Translations under genes and position numbers: made by a program | Source: Candidatus Nezhaarchaeota archaeon | Lineage (GTDB): Archaea > Thermoproteota > Methanomethylicia > Nezhaarchaeales > WYZ-LMO8 | Assembly: GCA_029887785.1 (NCBI GenBank) | Contig: JARXPG010000002.1 | Coordinates: forward strand, 105,368-169,367 | Reading direction: 5' to 3' | Length of the DNA stretch: 64,000 nucleotides | Shown: positions 20,001 through 27,405 of the stretch, one piece after another | Numbering within the stretch: the first letter of the stretch is position 1 | Layout: every line of letters starts with the position of its first letter | Notes under the pieces: model-generated | The model's database searches: none | Told to the model about the DNA's origin: nothing | Seen by the model: only the letters and a program-made list of their open reading frames with translations

Positions 20001-20195
20001 TAACGCCTCATAAGCCTCAAGTTGATGCTTGTAGAGCCTCCTTCCAGATATGGGGAAGCCTGATGAAAGTTGAGGAATTAAGTCATCGAAGGTCACGTCA
20101 ACCTCATCAGGCTTAATAGCAGGCTCCACATAAGAATAGAAATCGTAACCTAACTTTGATAGAACCTCAGCTGATTCGATTCTTCTTAGCAACAA
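17043..20195 (-). CDS. Large DEAD/DEAH-box helicase (MrfA/Lhr-like)
   Basis: Superfamily 2 helicase of 1050 residues. Motif Q-like LYKHQLEAYEAL (54-65), Walker A SGTGSGKT (75-82), motif II LDEVD near residue 190, motif III as TAT, and motif VI QREGRKGRR near 420 are present. The long C-terminal half (about 450-1050) resembles the DUF1998-containing region of the MrfA/YprA group, which unwinds DNA 3' to 5' in damage repair, but the typical four-cysteine zinc site of that domain is not obvious here. The gene stands alone. Cytosolic; DNA repair is the likely role by family, not shown by context. Confidence 0.8.
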   Translation of the reverse strand: MLLRRIESAEVLSKLGYDFYSYVEPAIKPDEVDVTFDDLIPQLSSGFPISGRRLYKHQLEAYEALVSGANVILRSGTGSGKTEAWLLYTLKHGIPTLAVYPTLALANDQIRRIRGYASAVKMQVEVIDALRRDQLVKEKGRSKLRAMITGCDALVTNPAFLLHEVKKAATTGKSLLDGFLSKLGLLVLDEVDFYGPREIALLLALIEIINLMFKSKFQIAILTATIENPEEFASFLTKVNYRETKIIEGKPFRVENRVYVVLGKDLKALWEHLKAKKKDFEKAGVGRDVVEALDDFERFKEEVYNIVEVAKAMGMQVPSLEFDPLDILKAYVNDLGVTLVFTKSIAKAEELARKLKTELPLAHRDSVAAHHHLAFKEYRASVEEAARQGLVKILISPRTLSQGIDIGTVIRIVHVGLPESLREFYQREGRKGRREEVSFSETIILPAGKWDRDVLSRGLDALKSWLNMPIERVIINPDNKYSLLFKALLKFMSPRLKALLAKEEYQFLEKLGLVRHGELTSRGKEAWMNMNFYEFAPPYAVNRIFIEDGEQRYLEGISHCDLVEKFQVGCIDYTSDGVVVELKTGGRTGRMVTAVVEERLSPSTLWQREPLALALEEYEEAKARWGEEPSIFGDYLHGRLHSEVVCVVYPPKRGFGRYLKIPNRVLWRIVSSKPKLKTVDGRTITFRDHRVIEIPTATYGKYSDYTYGFFFELDPAEDLTLMRIGLALLMIVLRKKLRIPFETLMYSLGAAGEKKLMEIHEPESAGLIERLDWLEVKKLIEEYQPEPLDEVLMESFDEYAYSDFITIGLNWDLAKRYAVKAVEYVLLDQRISLKFKDLHLSIPKPSRALKIASIDALFLKLMDQADTGMLGLAIYDGENAKSSTIYKDFGLLHPDPGIELAISSLINDDFTLLVYGLEQLQRSLINCGLKSLALMIKSLALEGKVIDVRDLAVKALELPMAPLEEVEKVVNAQRTVSIAETVLEFENARRNIASKPPGSWMNFTKYLREKVETCLSENVKSIYLLYLVLKEYERRLADMRRKTVQKEDHH

Positions 20196-20341
20196 GGCTA
20201 CTCTTAATATCTCTTCAATCCTCTTTTAATCAAGCTTTTGGTTATTATCTAACTGAAGATTAAAAACAAGCTTAGTCGCATGCCCTTCGCAATCGCTAAA
20301 CTACCAACCCTCTCAGGACGTAAGGAAAGAGAATCGTAGTT

Positions 20342-20560
20342 TCAAGACGCTACAAAAATTCGGGACTCGTCTTGAGCAACGTCATTAAACCCCCTAACGA
20401 CTCTTAAAGTGAAACTTAAAGTGAAAAGAGACTTACCAAAGATGTATTGTGCGAATATCAAACCGTAAATCAACACAATGATCCAGCACAAAACTCCTAA
20501 ATATAAAAACACAACAGTATAGCGTTCATAAGTCGTAACATTGTTAATTACGTTAAACAA
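20342..20560 (-). CDS. Possible small membrane protein, 72 residues
   Basis: An ATG-started frame with one strong hydrophobic segment (VVFLYLGVLCWIIVLIYGLIFAQYIFG, roughly residues 16-42). It lies in an A/T-rich region where hydrophobic frames arise by chance, no ribosome site stands out, and no family is recognised. It could be noise. Confidence 0.3.
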   Translation of the reverse strand: MFNVINNVTTYERYTVVFLYLGVLCWIIVLIYGLIFAQYIFGKSLFTLSFTLRVVRGFNDVAQDESRIFVAS

Positions 20561-20648
20561 CTATGTGGATTAAATAGGTACGACCAAAACGCAATCTTTA
20601 AATTAGCGTAAAGCAAAGAAGTATCGAATTTGATATCGAAGGCGATAT

Positions 20649-21233
20649 GTGTATATGCTCAATGAAAGTGGAATCTACTTACCGTCTCCGTTATTTAGAC
20701 GTTGGTTAAAGCACATAGCAGCAGTGCCTAAGGGCTTCTTACGTTATCAAGTGCTTGAGCTTCTTAGTGAAAAGCCTCTTTCTGGTTCAGAGATTATGAA
20801 GGAGATCGAGAAGCGAACTAATGGTTGTTGGAAGCCTAGTCCAGGCTCTGTCTATCCTCTTCTGGCTTGGCTTCAAGATAATGGTTACATACGTGAAGTT
20901 CCGGCTGAGGAGAGTGGTATGAAACGTTATACGTTGACTGAAGAGGGTAAAAGGTTCCTCGAGGATCAGCGAAAAGCGTACATGCACTTTTGCATGAGTA
21001 GGAGACATTACGTATCTCCGTTGTTAGGTCTTCTTTGGCTACGGCTTCCATTGGAGAGAGTTGAGGAAATTAGAGGGGCTTTTAGGGATCTCTTTAGAGC
21101 CCTCTTCAATCTCACAATGAGCTTAGGGGAGCGATTCTCTGAGGAGGCGCTAAAAGAGACTTTGAAGATCTTGAGAGAGACGGCTGAAAAGCTTGAAGAG
21201 ATAGAGAGAGGACTTCGCGGTGAGAGACGATGA
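20649..21233 (+). CDS. PadR-family transcriptional regulator
   Basis: PadR-type winged-helix repressor. The DNA-binding domain spans about residues 25-105, with the family pattern LSGSEIMKEIEKRT...PSPGSVYPLLAWLQDNGYI...RYTLTEEGKRFL. The C-terminal 80 residues form the helical dimerisation arm. Start is GTG 20649 or ATG 20655. Its stop overlaps the ABC ATPase start in an ATGA junction, so it heads the exporter operon and very likely represses it; such regulators usually respond to the exported drug or lipid. Direct repeats ATCGAA at about 20623-20641 just before the start could be its own binding site. Confidence 0.9.
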   Translation: MYMLNESGIYLPSPLFRRWLKHIAAVPKGFLRYQVLELLSEKPLSGSEIMKEIEKRTNGCWKPSPGSVYPLLAWLQDNGYIREVPAEESGMKRYTLTEEGKRFLEDQRKAYMHFCMSRRHYVSPLLGLLWLRLPLERVEEIRGAFRDLFRALFNLTMSLGERFSEEALKETLKILRETAEKLEEIERGLRGERR

Positions 21234-22234
21234 AGGAAGTCGTGATAAGAGCTGAGAACTTGACGAAGATCTTTAATCGGAGCATTATAGCTGTTGACCA
21301 TATAAGCTTCAATGTATGGAAAGGTGAGATCTTCGGATTCCTAGGTCCAAATGGTGCTGGCAAGACTACCACGATAAACATGCTGATAACCGTGCTAAGA
21401 CCGACAGAGGGTACTGCCTCAGTAGTGGGCTACGATGTAGTCAAGCAAGCTAATGAGGTAAGGAAGATTATAGGCGTTGTGCCTCAAGAGTACACGGCTG
21501 ATGAGGACTTGACTGGGTATGAGAACATAATGCTATGCGCAGACCTCTACGGCATCCCTCGTGACGTGGCAAAGAAACGAGCACTAGAGCTACTGGACCT
21601 AGTAGACCTATTGGACTTCAAGGACAAGAGAGTTGAGACATACTCTGGTGGAATGCGGAGGAGACTTGAACTTGCATGCGGTCTAATCAATAGACCGAGG
21701 GTCCTCTTTCTAGACGAACCAACCTTGGGTCTAGATGTGCATACGCGAGCAGCCATATGGGATTACATAAAGCGCTTGAAGGAAGAGTATAACATGACGA
21801 TATTCATGACTACACACTACTTAGAGGAGGCCGATGCTCTATGCGATAGAATAGCAATAATAGATCGCGGCAAGATAGTCGCCATGGGTTCTCCAGATGA
21901 GCTAAAGAATAGCTTGGGTGGAGACGTAATAACATTAGTGATAAAGGAGAACGTTGATGCAACCGAGGCAATTAAGAGCGTTGAGAACGTTAAGGATGTA
22001 AAGTACGAGAATGGAGTCTATAGAATCAAGGTTAAGGATGGAGAAGTAACAGCACCATTAATAATTGATGCCCTACGCAAAAGAGGATGCACTGTAACCA
22101 GGTTTTCGCTCACAAAACCAACGCTTAACGAGGCCTTCTTAGAGTACACTGGTAGAAGTCTTCGCGACGTTGAAGAGTCTAAGGAGTCCTTCATAGCCCA
22201 TCGAATAACTTTAATGAGGGCTCGTGGTAGGTGA
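21230..22234 (+). CDS. ABC exporter ATP-binding protein (DrrA type)
   Basis: ABC ATPase of the daunorubicin-resistance/ABC-2 group, 334 residues. Walker A GPNGAGKTT near residue 42, signature YSGGMRRRLELA near 138, Walker B RVLFLDEPTLGLD near 158 and the switch histidine in MTTHYLEEAD are intact. The extra C-terminal 100 residues, typical for DrrA-like proteins, end with KPTLNEAFLEYTGRSLRD. It overlaps PadR upstream and the permease downstream by 4 nt each, so three proteins are made as one unit. It powers export of a drug, lipid or similar hydrophobic compound across the cytoplasmic membrane. Confidence 0.92.
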   Translation: MKEVVIRAENLTKIFNRSIIAVDHISFNVWKGEIFGFLGPNGAGKTTTINMLITVLRPTEGTASVVGYDVVKQANEVRKIIGVVPQEYTADEDLTGYENIMLCADLYGIPRDVAKKRALELLDLVDLLDFKDKRVETYSGGMRRRLELACGLINRPRVLFLDEPTLGLDVHTRAAIWDYIKRLKEEYNMTIFMTTHYLEEADALCDRIAIIDRGKIVAMGSPDELKNSLGGDVITLVIKENVDATEAIKSVENVKDVKYENGVYRIKVKDGEVTAPLIIDALRKRGCTVTRFSLTKPTLNEAFLEYTGRSLRDVEESKESFIAHRITLMRARGR

Positions 22235-23223
22235 GCTTAATGGACGTGATAAATGAATATCGACCTAGTCTCATAAGAGGATTGAGAGCGCTCCTTCATC
22301 GAGAATTAAAGAAGTGGCTCAAGGATCCAGTCATGGTGGTGATGTTCGTACTTCAACCTCTCATCTGGATGGGGCTTCTAGGTAAGTCATTGAACATAGG
22401 GGGCTTATTCTCAAGAAACATCATAGACCTATCGCAGGTGATAAGCCTACCACAGGTAGTTCCCATTCCAAGTGATGTCATAATCGATCCACCGGGGCTT
22501 CAAGTAGTGCTTCTTAATGGTACGAAGCTCTCGCAAGTAATGTTAGCTAACCTAAACTCAACGATTTCCAGCTTAAGTTCGATGGTCATGCAAAGCGCCT
22601 TCGGCGTTACAGACTACTTCAGCTTCATGTCCGTTGGTATGATATCCATGATAGTCGTGACCACCACCATGTTCAGCGGAGTATCCATAGTCTGGGATCG
22701 CCGCCTAGGATTCTTAGGTAAAGTCTTATCAACCCCAGTTTCACGAGCAGCCATCATATTCTCTAAGGTGTTAAACGCAACCTTAAGAGCTATGTTTCAA
22801 GCAACAGTCATCTTGATGCTAGCTTACCTGCTAGGACTGCAGCTGAGCCCATCGTTCACTCCGATAAACCTCTTAGGGATTTATGCAGCAATATTCCTAT
22901 TGAGTGTAGGGCTATCATCAATATTCATAGCTTTCTCGATAAGATCAACCAAGATGGAGAGACCGATTCAGTTCATAACCTTGGTAACAATGCCTTTGAT
23001 GTTCTCTAGCAATATATTCTTCCCAATTAAGCTCATGCCGGAGTGGTTACAGATTATAGCTAGCATAAACCCACTCACGTACTTGACGGACGCTATCAGG
23101 TATCTGACCATATTGCCCATGGATCTTTCAGCCGTGATGATTGACTTCCTGTATTTAGGTCTATTTGCGTCGATATTCTCGACCATCGGCATGATACTAT
23201 CATGGCGATACCTGACGATGTAA
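22231..23223 (+). CDS. ABC-2 type permease (DrrB type)
   Basis: Membrane subunit of the exporter, 330 residues. It has one N-terminal span after a short cytosolic part, an external loop of about 90 residues rich in Ile/Val/Pro (residues 55-130), then five further spans, the ABC-2 layout. The C-terminal consensus NPLTYLTDAIRYL is clear. Start GTG 22231 overlaps the ATPase stop by 4 nt. It pairs with the ATPase as a homodimeric channel. Confidence 0.9.
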   Translation: MSLMDVINEYRPSLIRGLRALLHRELKKWLKDPVMVVMFVLQPLIWMGLLGKSLNIGGLFSRNIIDLSQVISLPQVVPIPSDVIIDPPGLQVVLLNGTKLSQVMLANLNSTISSLSSMVMQSAFGVTDYFSFMSVGMISMIVVTTTMFSGVSIVWDRRLGFLGKVLSTPVSRAAIIFSKVLNATLRAMFQATVILMLAYLLGLQLSPSFTPINLLGIYAAIFLLSVGLSSIFIAFSIRSTKMERPIQFITLVTMPLMFSSNIFFPIKLMPEWLQIIASINPLTYLTDAIRYLTILPMDLSAVMIDFLYLGLFASIFSTIGMILSWRYLTM

Positions 23224-23416
23224 GTGTCAGATGAGGCGTTAACAGTGATCGTGATTTGGTCGCAAGAAGGAGATCCCCATAGCCTTTAAAGTACGTCTTG
23301 ACATTTAAAAGGTTGGAGTGTCAGTATCTGAGTTCTAGGCGTCAGAGAAGAGTCCTTCACGCTATTGAGTTGAGCAAGCCTATGTCCAAGATTGAAGAAC
23401 CAAATTATAAAAATCT

Positions 23417-23560
23417 ATGTATTGGATGACGGTGGTTATGACGGCTTTAATGGTGGGGCCAATAATCCTGACGATCATCACTGGTCGAAACATTCTAACA
23501 TCCATGGTGATAGGCGCGTTGTTAGGTATGATCTCTGAGCTACTTAAGAATACGAAGTAG
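23417..23560 (+). CDS. Small membrane protein, up to 47 residues
   Basis: ATG-started frame MYWMTVVMTALMVGPIILTI..., with two hydrophobic stretches around a short polar turn (TGRN) and a cytosol-like tail ELLKNTK. A TATA-like TTATAAAA lies directly in front (about 23404-23412); with archaeal spacing the transcript would start near the internal ATG at 23438, giving a 40-residue leaderless product. It follows the exporter operon by about 190 bp. No family is recognised. Confidence 0.4.
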   Translation: MYWMTVVMTALMVGPIILTIITGRNILTSMVIGALLGMISELLKNTK

Positions 23561-24044
23561 CTATGTTCTAGCTGTGAACTTCGTCAACTCAGCAAGTGTT
23601 GAGGAGTGATCTTATATTAGTGGGGTTGCAGTTATGAGGTTATCAAGTAATACTCTGGCGATTCTAGACATCAGGCTACTTAAGAGGCTACTTAAGAGGA
23701 AGCTATATCTATCACGAGGTTCTGAGTTCAAAGCCGTCCATTATTAGGGGAGGCGAAAAGCGAGGTCTACTACTAATTTAATTTCGTTAAGCTCACTAAG
23801 CCTAGGACCATTAACTTAGATGTTTTACGTAGGTTTAAGAGCGTTAATATGTGGAAAGGGATGCTCGAGGTTCCTTCCATCAAGGAGGAGAGAGGTTATG
23901 AGGATTTTTGGAACATTTTTAGAGACAGGTCTTGAAAGCAAGTGTCTCAAAGAGTTAAGCACCTGCATCGAAGAGCTTGTTAAGACGTTGAAGAGCGTGA
24001 GTCTATAAGACGCGGTTCTTGGTCATAATGGTTGTTTCACAAAT
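23561..24044. other. Intergenic 0.5 kb, weak small frame only
   Basis: No gene is well supported. A 36-codon frame at 23898-24008 has a good purine-rich site in front (AAGGAGGAGAGAGG) but a composition that matches nothing known; it may be a remnant. Confidence 0.35.
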
Positions 24045-24896
24045 TTACTTCAACAACCTTACTTTATTGTCTCTTCCTATGCGTTCTATACTTACGTAGC
24101 CCATCTTCTCGAGCTTCTTTACATGTCTCCACACAGTAGCCTTAGGGAGACCGAGTTCTCTATAGAGAAGGCCCTGAAGGGCCTCGCCACCATGCTTGCG
24201 AAGCCTCTCAATTATCGCTTTATCGACTTCATCTAGGTACGTTGCTAAATGGCTTCCACGTTTCTTCTTCATAGCTACGATGGCTAAAACCGCAGCAACT
24301 GCTATTGCCACGTAGAGAGCTACCTCAACCCCTATGAGGGGGGCTGGAGTGATGGTTGGAGGGGCTGAGGGGGGTTTCAAAGTCTGGCCGCCCGCTTCTT
24401 CAGTAACTACGAAGCTTATTGTGCTAGGACCCTTGAACCTCAAGAACAGCCTGTTGTCCCTTAAGTAAGCATCTATTATGGTCAAGTTCTCTGGCAATAG
24501 GAGAATGTTAGAGGGCACTATTAGGGTAGCTTCTCTCATCGAGTTGTAGTAGAAGCTTGCTACTCCATTCTCAAAAGTGACGTTAGCTATGTAGGTTATC
24601 CTCGCAGACCTATTGTCGTTAGAGACCACGAGAATGCTATTGTTGTAGTAGATAGCAGGAGCAACCTCACCGCCTATCAATACTTCAATGGTCGCGGAAA
24701 TTGGTTCCACCGGACACTCAAAGGAGTTCACTCCTACCTCAACAGTGCCATTCATCTCAACGTACACAATGCCATCGGAGCCTATGGTGATCACAATACT
24801 CGATACTTGTTGAGCACATGCATGAGGGCTCGTGATCACTAAGAGAGTGGCGAATAACATCGTTATTGCCAAGACAGTCTTCATAGCACTTGACAC
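24045..24896 (-). CDS. Membrane-anchored winged-helix regulator
   Basis: A 283-residue protein with three parts: a signal peptide (residues 1-28, ending near ACAQ), an extracellular beta-rich domain (about 30-180), one membrane span (about 190-210, VALYVAIAVAAVLAIVAM) followed by KKKRG, and a cytosolic winged-helix domain (about 222-283: DKAIIERLRKHGGEAL...LGLPKATVWRHVKKLEKMGYVSIERIG). This architecture couples an outside signal to DNA binding without a kinase and is known from archaea. It is the second gene of a pair with the secreted helical protein upstream (40 nt gap). The palindromes at 26343-26408 are candidate targets. Confidence 0.82.
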   Translation of the reverse strand: MSSAMKTVLAITMLFATLLVITSPHACAQQVSSIVITIGSDGIVYVEMNGTVEVGVNSFECPVEPISATIEVLIGGEVAPAIYYNNSILVVSNDNRSARITYIANVTFENGVASFYYNSMREATLIVPSNILLLPENLTIIDAYLRDNRLFLRFKGPSTISFVVTEEAGGQTLKPPSAPPTITPAPLIGVEVALYVAIAVAAVLAIVAMKKKRGSHLATYLDEVDKAIIERLRKHGGEALQGLLYRELGLPKATVWRHVKKLEKMGYVSIERIGRDNKVRLLK

Positions 24897-24936
24897 CTGC
24901 TTCGCCTAAGATGAAATAAAAAAAGAATTTTTAATC

Positions 24937-26337
24937 TTAAGCCCCTAAATAACCTTCTATTTCATTGATGTCTGTATGGATCTTGGCTAGTATATTCTCA
25001 ACATCAGTTAACACATTCAGCAAGCCCTCAAAATCCCTAGCTTCTAGTTTATTCCTAGCCTCCATTAATTTTGAGGTCACGGTATTGCTAAGATCGGAGG
25101 TCACGGTATCCAACAGTTTTTCAACCATTCCACGGATGACCTCTTGCATCTTTCCTCTCAAGTTCTTAAATCTATTACTTAGATCATTGGCGGCTCTACT
25201 TAACTCCTTCGCTCGACCTTCAAGCTCTGAAATCCACGCCTTAAATTTGTTCAGGATCTCCTCTTTAAAACTTGAAAGCATCTTAGTTATTACAGTCACT
25301 TTCGCTTTTAGAACTGCTAGCTCATCAAGTATTTGGGCTGCATCCCTCACGCTAATAGCGCTCTCTAGCTTCACCACAATGGAACTGAGGTCCTTTTTGA
25401 GGTCGATTAATTCCTCTATAAGTTCCGTTGCATTGAGCTTTCTTGCTATCTCTAAGAGTCTCTCGATCTCGCTTAGCAGTTCATCGGCCTCTGCCTTAGC
25501 CACAGTTGCAATCTCTTTAATCGTCTTGTTGAAATGCTCTCGAATAGCTTCGGGCTCTGGACTGAGTAAGGACTCCTTCAGACTTCTTATGACTTCCTTA
25601 GCATAGCTTGCACGCTCAATAGCTTCCTCAACAGCCCCTATGGCCGTTGAAGAAGCGTTCGTAGCCTTAAGGATCTCTAGTGTCTTATTGAGGGCCTCTT
25701 GAGCTTTGTCGAGAGCTCTATAGGCCACTTCAAGTCCTTGCGCGTCTCCTTTCACAATGGCTTCCGACGTCCTACTCCTCAATTGCTCTACTATAGCATT
25801 AGCAAACTCATGACACTGTCTCTCGATTAATGCCTTATTAACTATCTTTAAAGCTTCGAATACCTCCCTCATGTTCCTACTTCGAGCGATGTCAGCGATC
25901 ATCTCCTTTACCTCATCTTCTCCCATACCATAGTGCCTAGCTATGTTCCTCACTCTAGCTTCTATGGCCATTGCGAGTCCACGAGCATACTCCTCTAAGC
26001 TCTTCCCAACAGCGTTCCTTGCCCTCTCACAAATCTCAGCTAGGACCATATTGGCGTTTCGAACAAAGACCCGAAGTTCTTGTGGCGTCAGTTCAGAAAT
26101 GTTTACGCTCAATAACGACTCTATTTGGGTTCTTAACTGCTCAGATAAGTTGAGGTTTAGTCTCAGGGAATTATTGAGCATGTACTGTAGAGCTATAGCC
26201 TTAGCCCTTACCACCGTTAGGTCATCGATCTCTCCAGCTTCGGTTGCCTGCGCGGTCACAATTGGAATGACTGGTAAGAGCGCTAACAATGCAAGTGCTA
26301 CGATCGTTAGGCCAATAATCTTAGTTAAGCTACTCAC
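24937..26337 (-). CDS. Secreted long alpha-helical protein
   Basis: A 466-residue protein with a signal peptide (residues 1-30, MSSLTKIIGL... ending near VTAQA) and no further membrane span. The rest is almost entirely predicted helix with heptad-like spacing of leucines and charged residues (for example around residues 270-420), and no cysteine-rich or catalytic motif. It resembles surface or extracellular coiled-coil proteins, but no named family is recognised. Being cotranscribed with a membrane-anchored regulator, it may be that regulator's partner, or a structural protein whose level it controls. Confidence 0.75.
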   Translation of the reverse strand: MSSLTKIIGLTIVALALLALLPVIPIVTAQATEAGEIDDLTVVRAKAIALQYMLNNSLRLNLNLSEQLRTQIESLLSVNISELTPQELRVFVRNANMVLAEICERARNAVGKSLEEYARGLAMAIEARVRNIARHYGMGEDEVKEMIADIARSRNMREVFEALKIVNKALIERQCHEFANAIVEQLRSRTSEAIVKGDAQGLEVAYRALDKAQEALNKTLEILKATNASSTAIGAVEEAIERASYAKEVIRSLKESLLSPEPEAIREHFNKTIKEIATVAKAEADELLSEIERLLEIARKLNATELIEELIDLKKDLSSIVVKLESAISVRDAAQILDELAVLKAKVTVITKMLSSFKEEILNKFKAWISELEGRAKELSRAANDLSNRFKNLRGKMQEVIRGMVEKLLDTVTSDLSNTVTSKLMEARNKLEARDFEGLLNVLTDVENILAKIHTDINEIEGYLGA

Positions 26338-26342
26338 CCTTC

Positions 26343-26408
26343 AACACCCCGAGGAGAAGGGTGTTAACGTCTCTAATTAGAGACCTTGTGAAACGGTTAT
26401 GAAACCGT
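26343..26408 (-). promoter_or_regulatory. Cluster of three palindromes upstream of the secreted-protein operon
   Basis: Immediately before the start at 26337 lie AACACCC / GGGTGTT (26343-26365), a perfect 16-bp palindrome GTCTCTAATTAGAGAC (26369-26384) and ACGGTT / AACCGT (26393-26408). A further half-site TTAGAGA occurs at about 26417. The central palindrome has the size of a dimeric winged-helix operator. Assignment to the regulator at 24045-24896 is inference. Confidence 0.45.
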
Positions 26409-26456
26409 ATTGGAACGATTAGAGAGCTAGCCCTCAAGCTTGAATAGGAGCTAGAG

Positions 26457-26873
26457 CTATCTTATGCCCTCCTTTAAAGCTTTATTAGCTAGCTCGTCGG
26501 CCCTCTTATTGTGCTTGCGATCCACGTGGTGATAGTAGACCTTTGAGAAGTGCTTCTCCTTATTCCTAACTTCTCTAAAAAGCTCCTTCAAGCTTTGGCT
26601 TCTAACCTTGTATTGTCCACTTAACTGCTTAACTAAAAGCTCTGAATCGCTAAATATGTGAAGGATCCCTTTCGGGAACAGCGAAGAACATATGTCTAGG
26701 GCCCTCATTAAAGCCATGTACTCTGCTTGGTTATTCGTAAAGTTCGAGCCCAGGAACTCGCTATGCTCTAAGAGTACTTTGTCGTCTTGATTAACTACCA
26801 CTATGCCTATCCCAGCTGGTCCTGGATTCCCTCGCGACGAGCCATCAACATAGACCTTGACCACTAGGGGCAT
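26457..26873 (-). CDS. rnhA: Ribonuclease HI
   Basis: Type 1 RNase H of 138 residues, degrading the RNA strand of RNA-DNA hybrids. The catalytic carboxylates are visible: Asp10 in VYVDGSSRGNPGPAG, the glutamate of NNQAEYMALMRAL (about 50), the aspartate of FSDSELLV (about 72) and the final aspartate in KRADELANKAL (about 127). It has no N-terminal hybrid-binding domain. Its ATG shares one base with the TAA of the dCMP deaminase gene, so the two are translationally coupled. Confidence 0.93.
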   Translation of the reverse strand: MPLVVKVYVDGSSRGNPGPAGIGIVVVNQDDKVLLEHSEFLGSNFTNNQAEYMALMRALDICSSLFPKGILHIFSDSELLVKQLSGQYKVRSQSLKELFREVRNKEKHFSKVYYHHVDRKHNKRADELANKALKEGIR

Positions 26874-27328
26874 TACTGGCTCCTCAACTTAAACTTCCTA
26901 ATTCTTATGCCCGCATCCCTCAAAATCTTAGCCGACTCCTCATCCTCGTAATCGGAGTCGTAGACTATCTCCTCTATCTCAGCGTTAACTAGCATCTTAG
27001 CACATATTATGCAAGGAAAGGTCGTGGTGTACAGCGTAGCCCCCTTCGTACTAACTCCAAAAACAGCTGCTTGAATTATCGCATTCTGCTCAGCATGCAC
27101 CCCCCTACAGAGCTCATGCCTTTGACCTGATGGAACCCTTAGCTCCTCCCTCAAGCAATTCTTGCAATGTGGTAGTCCCTTAGGAGCTCCGTTGTATCCC
27201 GTAGCTAAAATCCTCTTGTCCTTGACTAGTAGAGCTCCAACCTTCCGCCTAAGACACGTGGATCTTGAGGATATGACGTGGGCTAGTCTCATGAAGTACT
27301 CGTCCCAAGTAGGTCTCTCCTCAACCAC
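26873..27328 (-). CDS. Deoxycytidylate (dCMP) deaminase family protein
   Basis: Zinc-dependent deaminase of 151 residues that would convert dCMP to dUMP for thymidylate synthesis. The catalytic HAE is at residues 78-80 and the zinc cysteines are Cys106 and Cys109 in FPCIICAK. The insertion before HAE carries extra potential zinc ligands (HCKNC at 54-58, HELC at 71-74), as in ComEB/dCMP deaminases. It is coupled to RNase HI, giving a small nucleic acid metabolism operon. Confidence 0.9.
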   Translation of the reverse strand: MVEERPTWDEYFMRLAHVISSRSTCLRRKVGALLVKDKRILATGYNGAPKGLPHCKNCLREELRVPSGQRHELCRGVHAEQNAIIQAAVFGVSTKGATLYTTTFPCIICAKMLVNAEIEEIVYDSDYEDEESAKILRDAGIRIRKFKLRSQ

Positions 27329-27405
27329 TTCAGCCTCAACCTAGATTAAGGACTAGGAAACCAACTTTAAGTCTTGCTCAGCAAATCTTGAATTTAAAGG
27401 GGCCT

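Noticed and set aside
23898..24008. 36-codon frame with a good purine-rich upstream site
   Set aside because: Composition is unremarkable and no context supports it; kept only as a remark in the intergenic entry.
24965..25606. Long plus-strand frame opposite the secreted helical protein
   Set aside because: Serine/leucine-rich mirror of a helix-rich gene; no start signal and no family. The minus-strand frame has a signal peptide and operon context.
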